A stretch of DNA of 60,867 nucleotides, taken from a bacterium BMS3Bbin13 (GTDB lineage Bacteria; Pseudomonadota; Gammaproteobacteria; 21-64-14). Numbering within the stretch: the stretch's first letter is position 1; each line of letters opens with the position of its first letter. The notes under the pieces are model-generated. The model saw only the letters and a program-made list of their open reading frames with translations, had not been told where the DNA came from and made no database searches. The DNA is taken from positions 1-60,867 of the forward strand of contig BDTW01000003.1 of NCBI GenBank assembly GCA_002897735.1. Reading direction: 5' to 3'. Positions 58,678-60,867 of the stretch are shown here, piece after piece. Both the position numbers and the translations under genes were made by a program.

Positions 58678-59844
58678 GTGCGGATGCAGATACTCAACCG
58701 ACATCACCTATCCAAGCCCTCGCGGGCGGCAATGCCCTCGCGGGCGGCAATGCCATGGCCCGCCGAGGCGGTCTACGTCGGACGTGGACATCCATTGGGC
58801 AACCCCTACCGCATCGGTTCGGATGGCACACGCGAGGAGGTCGTCGAAAAGTACCGCGGTTGGCTTGATGTGGGCGTGAGGCGCGGGGACCGCAACATCC
58901 TCGCCGCCCTGCGTACCTTGCGCGAGAACAGCGCCCTGGTCTGCTCCTGTGCACCCAAGCCCTGTCACGCCGAGGTAATCGCCGAGGTCTGGGCGCGTGA
59001 ACGCGAGCGGCTGACCGAGCGCCCGGCGGTCTTCGTGTTCGGCGCCAACCTGGCCGGACACCACGGAGCCGGGGCGGCCCGCTACGCTCAGGCGGTGTTC
59101 GACGCGAGACCTGGCGTTGGGGCGGGCACCACGGGCGACGCCTATGCCATCCCGACCAAAGACGAGCGCCTGAAAACGCTCCCCGTCGAGCGAATCATCC
59201 CCGAGGTCCGGAGGTTCCTCCGATACGCTTCGGAACACCCCGACGCCGATTTCCTGGTCACGCCCATCGGGACCGGGTTGGCCGGCTACCCGGTCGACTG
59301 GATCGCGCCCCTGTTCGCCGCGCCGCCGAAGAACGTGTGGTTCACGGACCCTGAGTTCGACCGGGTGGTGCCGCGGCCGACCGAAACGCGCAGGGTGATC
59401 GTCGCCGGATCACGATCGGGCATCGATCAGGACACGGTGTTCCGGGCACTTGATGCCCTGGCGAAGAAGTGGGGCGGGGGACGGTTCGAGGTCATCTATG
59501 GAGAGGCTTCGGGCGTCGACACCCACGGGAAACGGTGGGCGGAGGCCCGCGGGTGCCCGGCCCGGTCGTTCCCGGCCCCTTGGGGCGATACCGGCATTCC
59601 CGGCGCCGTCATCCGCAAGCGGCACGACGGAACGCAGTACAACGCCAGGGCCGGGTACGCTCGCAACGCCTGGATGGCGGCCTACGGCACGCACCTGGCC
59701 GCTTTCTGGGACGGGGTATCGCCCGGGACCCGGTCGATGATCGAGATTGCGCAGGCATGCGGCCTGCCTGTGTGGCAACCGCCTGTTGGGGAGCCGGTAG
59801 TCGATAACCGCGCGAGAGGTGGGATAATCGATGCTCTCCCCTAA
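58678..59844 (+). CDS. DUF4326 + macro-like + SLOG (DUF2493) fusion protein
   Basis: 388 aa. Residues about 30-110: DUF4326 (AVYVGRGHPLGNPYRIG, CSCAPKPCHAEVI). About 115-220: A1S_2505/macrodomain-like (FVFGANLAGHHGAGAARYAQAVF, GTGLAGYPVDWI). About 245-370: SLOG/DUF2493 (RVIVAGSRSGIDQDTVF, YGEASGVDTHGKRWAEARGCP, AAFWDGVSPGTRSMIEIA). The parts bind nucleotides or ADP-ribose-like ligands, pointing to signalling or NAD metabolism. The first 28 residues contain a tandem MPSRAAMPSRAAM repeat; an ATG at 58750 may be the true start. Confidence 0.85.
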   Translation: MRMQILNRHHLSKPSRAAMPSRAAMPWPAEAVYVGRGHPLGNPYRIGSDGTREEVVEKYRGWLDVGVRRGDRNILAALRTLRENSALVCSCAPKPCHAEVIAEVWARERERLTERPAVFVFGANLAGHHGAGAARYAQAVFDARPGVGAGTTGDAYAIPTKDERLKTLPVERIIPEVRRFLRYASEHPDADFLVTPIGTGLAGYPVDWIAPLFAAPPKNVWFTDPEFDRVVPRPTETRRVIVAGSRSGIDQDTVFRALDALAKKWGGGRFEVIYGEASGVDTHGKRWAEARGCPARSFPAPWGDTGIPGAVIRKRHDGTQYNARAGYARNAWMAAYGTHLAAFWDGVSPGTRSMIEIAQACGLPVWQPPVGEPVVDNRARGGIIDALP

Positions 59845-60055
59845 AAAGCGCGCGGAACAGGATAACCGATTACGCTGGTCGCGATTCTCGACCTGTTCGA
59901 CGTGCTTAGTGGCGCCGATGCGTTCTCCGCCGCCCTGGAAAATACTCATAGTGGTATTTCCCAAGGCGGCGCAGATGATTGGGAGGAATTTGGAAACAAC
60001 CCGGATACATTCGGTGCGCGGGATACCCTCCATTGAACGAGACAAACCACACTGA
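59831..60055 (+). pseudogene. Small frame with possible frameshift
   Basis: ATG at 59831 overlaps the fusion gene. In one frame 74 residues are basic and unlike a protein after 12 residues; in the -1 frame the same DNA gives PITLVAILDLFDVLSGADAF... to TGA at 60036, a more protein-like acidic sequence. A frameshift or sequencing error near 59860 would join them. Confidence 0.35.
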
Positions 60056-60068
60056 TTCGAGGTGAGTT

Positions 60069-60422
60069 ATGGAAAAGCCGGTCCCAGAGGCACATCTCTT
60101 TCCGCCGTCGAGCGAGCACGGAGAAGGCTATATCCTCGCGAACCGACCCGGATTGCGGCGCTTGCTCGAGACGATCCAGTTGGCTCTGGCCAGCGGCGTA
60201 TCCCAGACAGTCGTATACGCCGGTGATGGCGAGGGTTATGACCTGTATGTCGCCCTGGTAGAGGAAGGGTTGTCCTCAGATTCCCCACCTTACGAGGAGG
60301 GTCCGCGCAAGGAAGGAGTTCTCCCCTATGCGCGAGTCTGTCACGAACTGGCTCGGCGCGGATTAAGCGCTCCAGTTCTGCATGGTGGCACGCCCACATC
60401 GCCGGCCGGGCGGACGTGCTGA
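60069..60422 (+). CDS. Protein of unknown function, 117 aa
   Basis: ATG at 60069 with GAGGTGAG upstream. Contains GVSQTVVYAGDGEGYDLYVALVEEGL. No recognised family. It overlaps the broken methylase that follows. Confidence 0.45.
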   Translation: MEKPVPEAHLFPPSSEHGEGYILANRPGLRRLLETIQLALASGVSQTVVYAGDGEGYDLYVALVEEGLSSDSPPYEEGPRKEGVLPYARVCHELARRGLSAPVLHGGTPTSPAGRTC

Positions 60423-60682
60423 TGCTCAAGGGCCGCTTGCGGTTTTTTAATGGTTCCGGCTCCAGGACCGCCGCGCCTTTCCCGTCAGCTTGGGTGGTGT
60501 GGTACGACGTGGCGCGATCCGATTCTCTCGGGCCAGCTCGCCCTGAGATTGGCCGGTCGCGCGTAGGTGGTTTCTTCCCGCTGATCGCGCCGTGGTTCCC
60601 CGCTCCCGGTCCACCGCCGGCGGCCAGGAACCGTCACCCCTCGCGCGCCGACGAACCGCAGCGCCAAGCGTCCGCCCAGTGA
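60328..60682 (+). pseudogene. Fragment of a phage-type N6-adenine methylase
   Basis: A strong GGAAGGAG precedes ATG 60328, but that frame stops after 12 residues. In the next frame, WWHAHIAGRADVLMLKGRLRF and AAPFPSAWVVWYDVA are the C-terminal motifs of Dam-like phage DNA adenine methylases. The N-terminal catalytic part is missing. 60683-60867 holds no gene I can support. Confidence 0.5.
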
Positions 60683-60867
60683 AGCCTGATCACCGTTCCT
60701 GATCACGAATCCAGCACCAGCCCCCCGGGACGCCCGGGCCCCGTCTCTTCCTCCCTGTCGTCCGCTCTCCCACGCCGTCGTCTCTCGCCGCCCGTCCACG
60801 CGCCACAACGTCGGCATCCGAGCGCGCCTGAACCGCTGCGCTTCGCTACGCGAACCCGTCACGCATG

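Overview
The window is GC-rich DNA from a large mobile replicon, most likely a megaplasmid or plasmid-like integrative element of a gammaproteobacterium-like host. Bacterial outer-membrane proteins, FlhD/FlhC-type regulators and Proteobacteria-type toxin-antitoxin genes support this. A tRNA array on a mobile element recalls the acidophile element ICEAfe1 of Acidithiobacillus; that comparison is inference. There are no capsid, tail, terminase, ribosomal-protein or central-metabolism genes. Many genes belong to DNA replication, recombination, nucleotide supply, DNA modification and RNA repair, as in plasmids that carry their own replication kit.

Layout. 0-6 kb: an IS1595-type transposase remnant, a HigBA pair, an unknown protein on the minus strand, a small membrane protein, an outer-membrane protein, a ParB-like protein and an FlhD/FlhC-like pair. 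6-26 kb: a long run of minus-strand genes: Toprim primase, sliding clamp DnaN, a vWA/DUF3150/AAA+ (CobT/CobS-like) module, YqaJ exonuclease with RecT annealase, SSB, a WGR protein, class II ribonucleotide reductase NrdJ, RadC and small unknowns. Two RNA-like leader repeats and a duplicated leader that can hide the Shine-Dalgarno sequence lie in this run. 25.9-26.5 kb is the divergence point.

26-43 kb (plus strand): an AcaB/PFL_4669-like protein, a second outer-membrane protein, small coupled genes, a UvrD-type helicase, a NERD protein, an HD hydrolase, RNase III, RecD2, and a lambda-O-like initiator with an iteron array inside its own gene, followed by DnaB and two DNA methyltransferase-type genes. 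43-46.4 kb: an IscB nuclease with its omega-RNA region, a degraded duplicate of the methyltransferase junction, a Fic/XRE mobile-mystery pair and a perfect IS605-type palindrome. 46.4-49.4 kb: membrane proteins and RecJ. 49.4-53.7 kb: a predicted small RNA with its own promoter and two terminators, about 16 recognisable tRNA genes plus degenerate ones, then RtcB RNA ligase and an HNH nuclease. 53.7-60.9 kb: an accessory plus-strand run with a P-loop ATPase, an ATP-grasp-like protein, a secreted nuclease, an MmcB-like nuclease, a DUF5131 radical-SAM protein, a TIM-barrel-like protein, a DUF4326/macro/SLOG fusion and a broken adenine methylase.

How it fits together. The initiator, DnaB, primase, clamp, SSB, RecJ, RecD2 and the RecT/YqaJ pair would give much of a replisome and a recombination system; NrdJ supplies dNTPs. 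The tRNA array with RtcB looks like a translation-support and tRNA-repair unit. Many plus-strand units start with a recurring TTGCAT-15 nt-TAnnCT promoter-like pattern, which may mark a regulon of the element; the FlhDC-like pair is a candidate regulator because its relatives SetCD and AcaCD control mobile elements.
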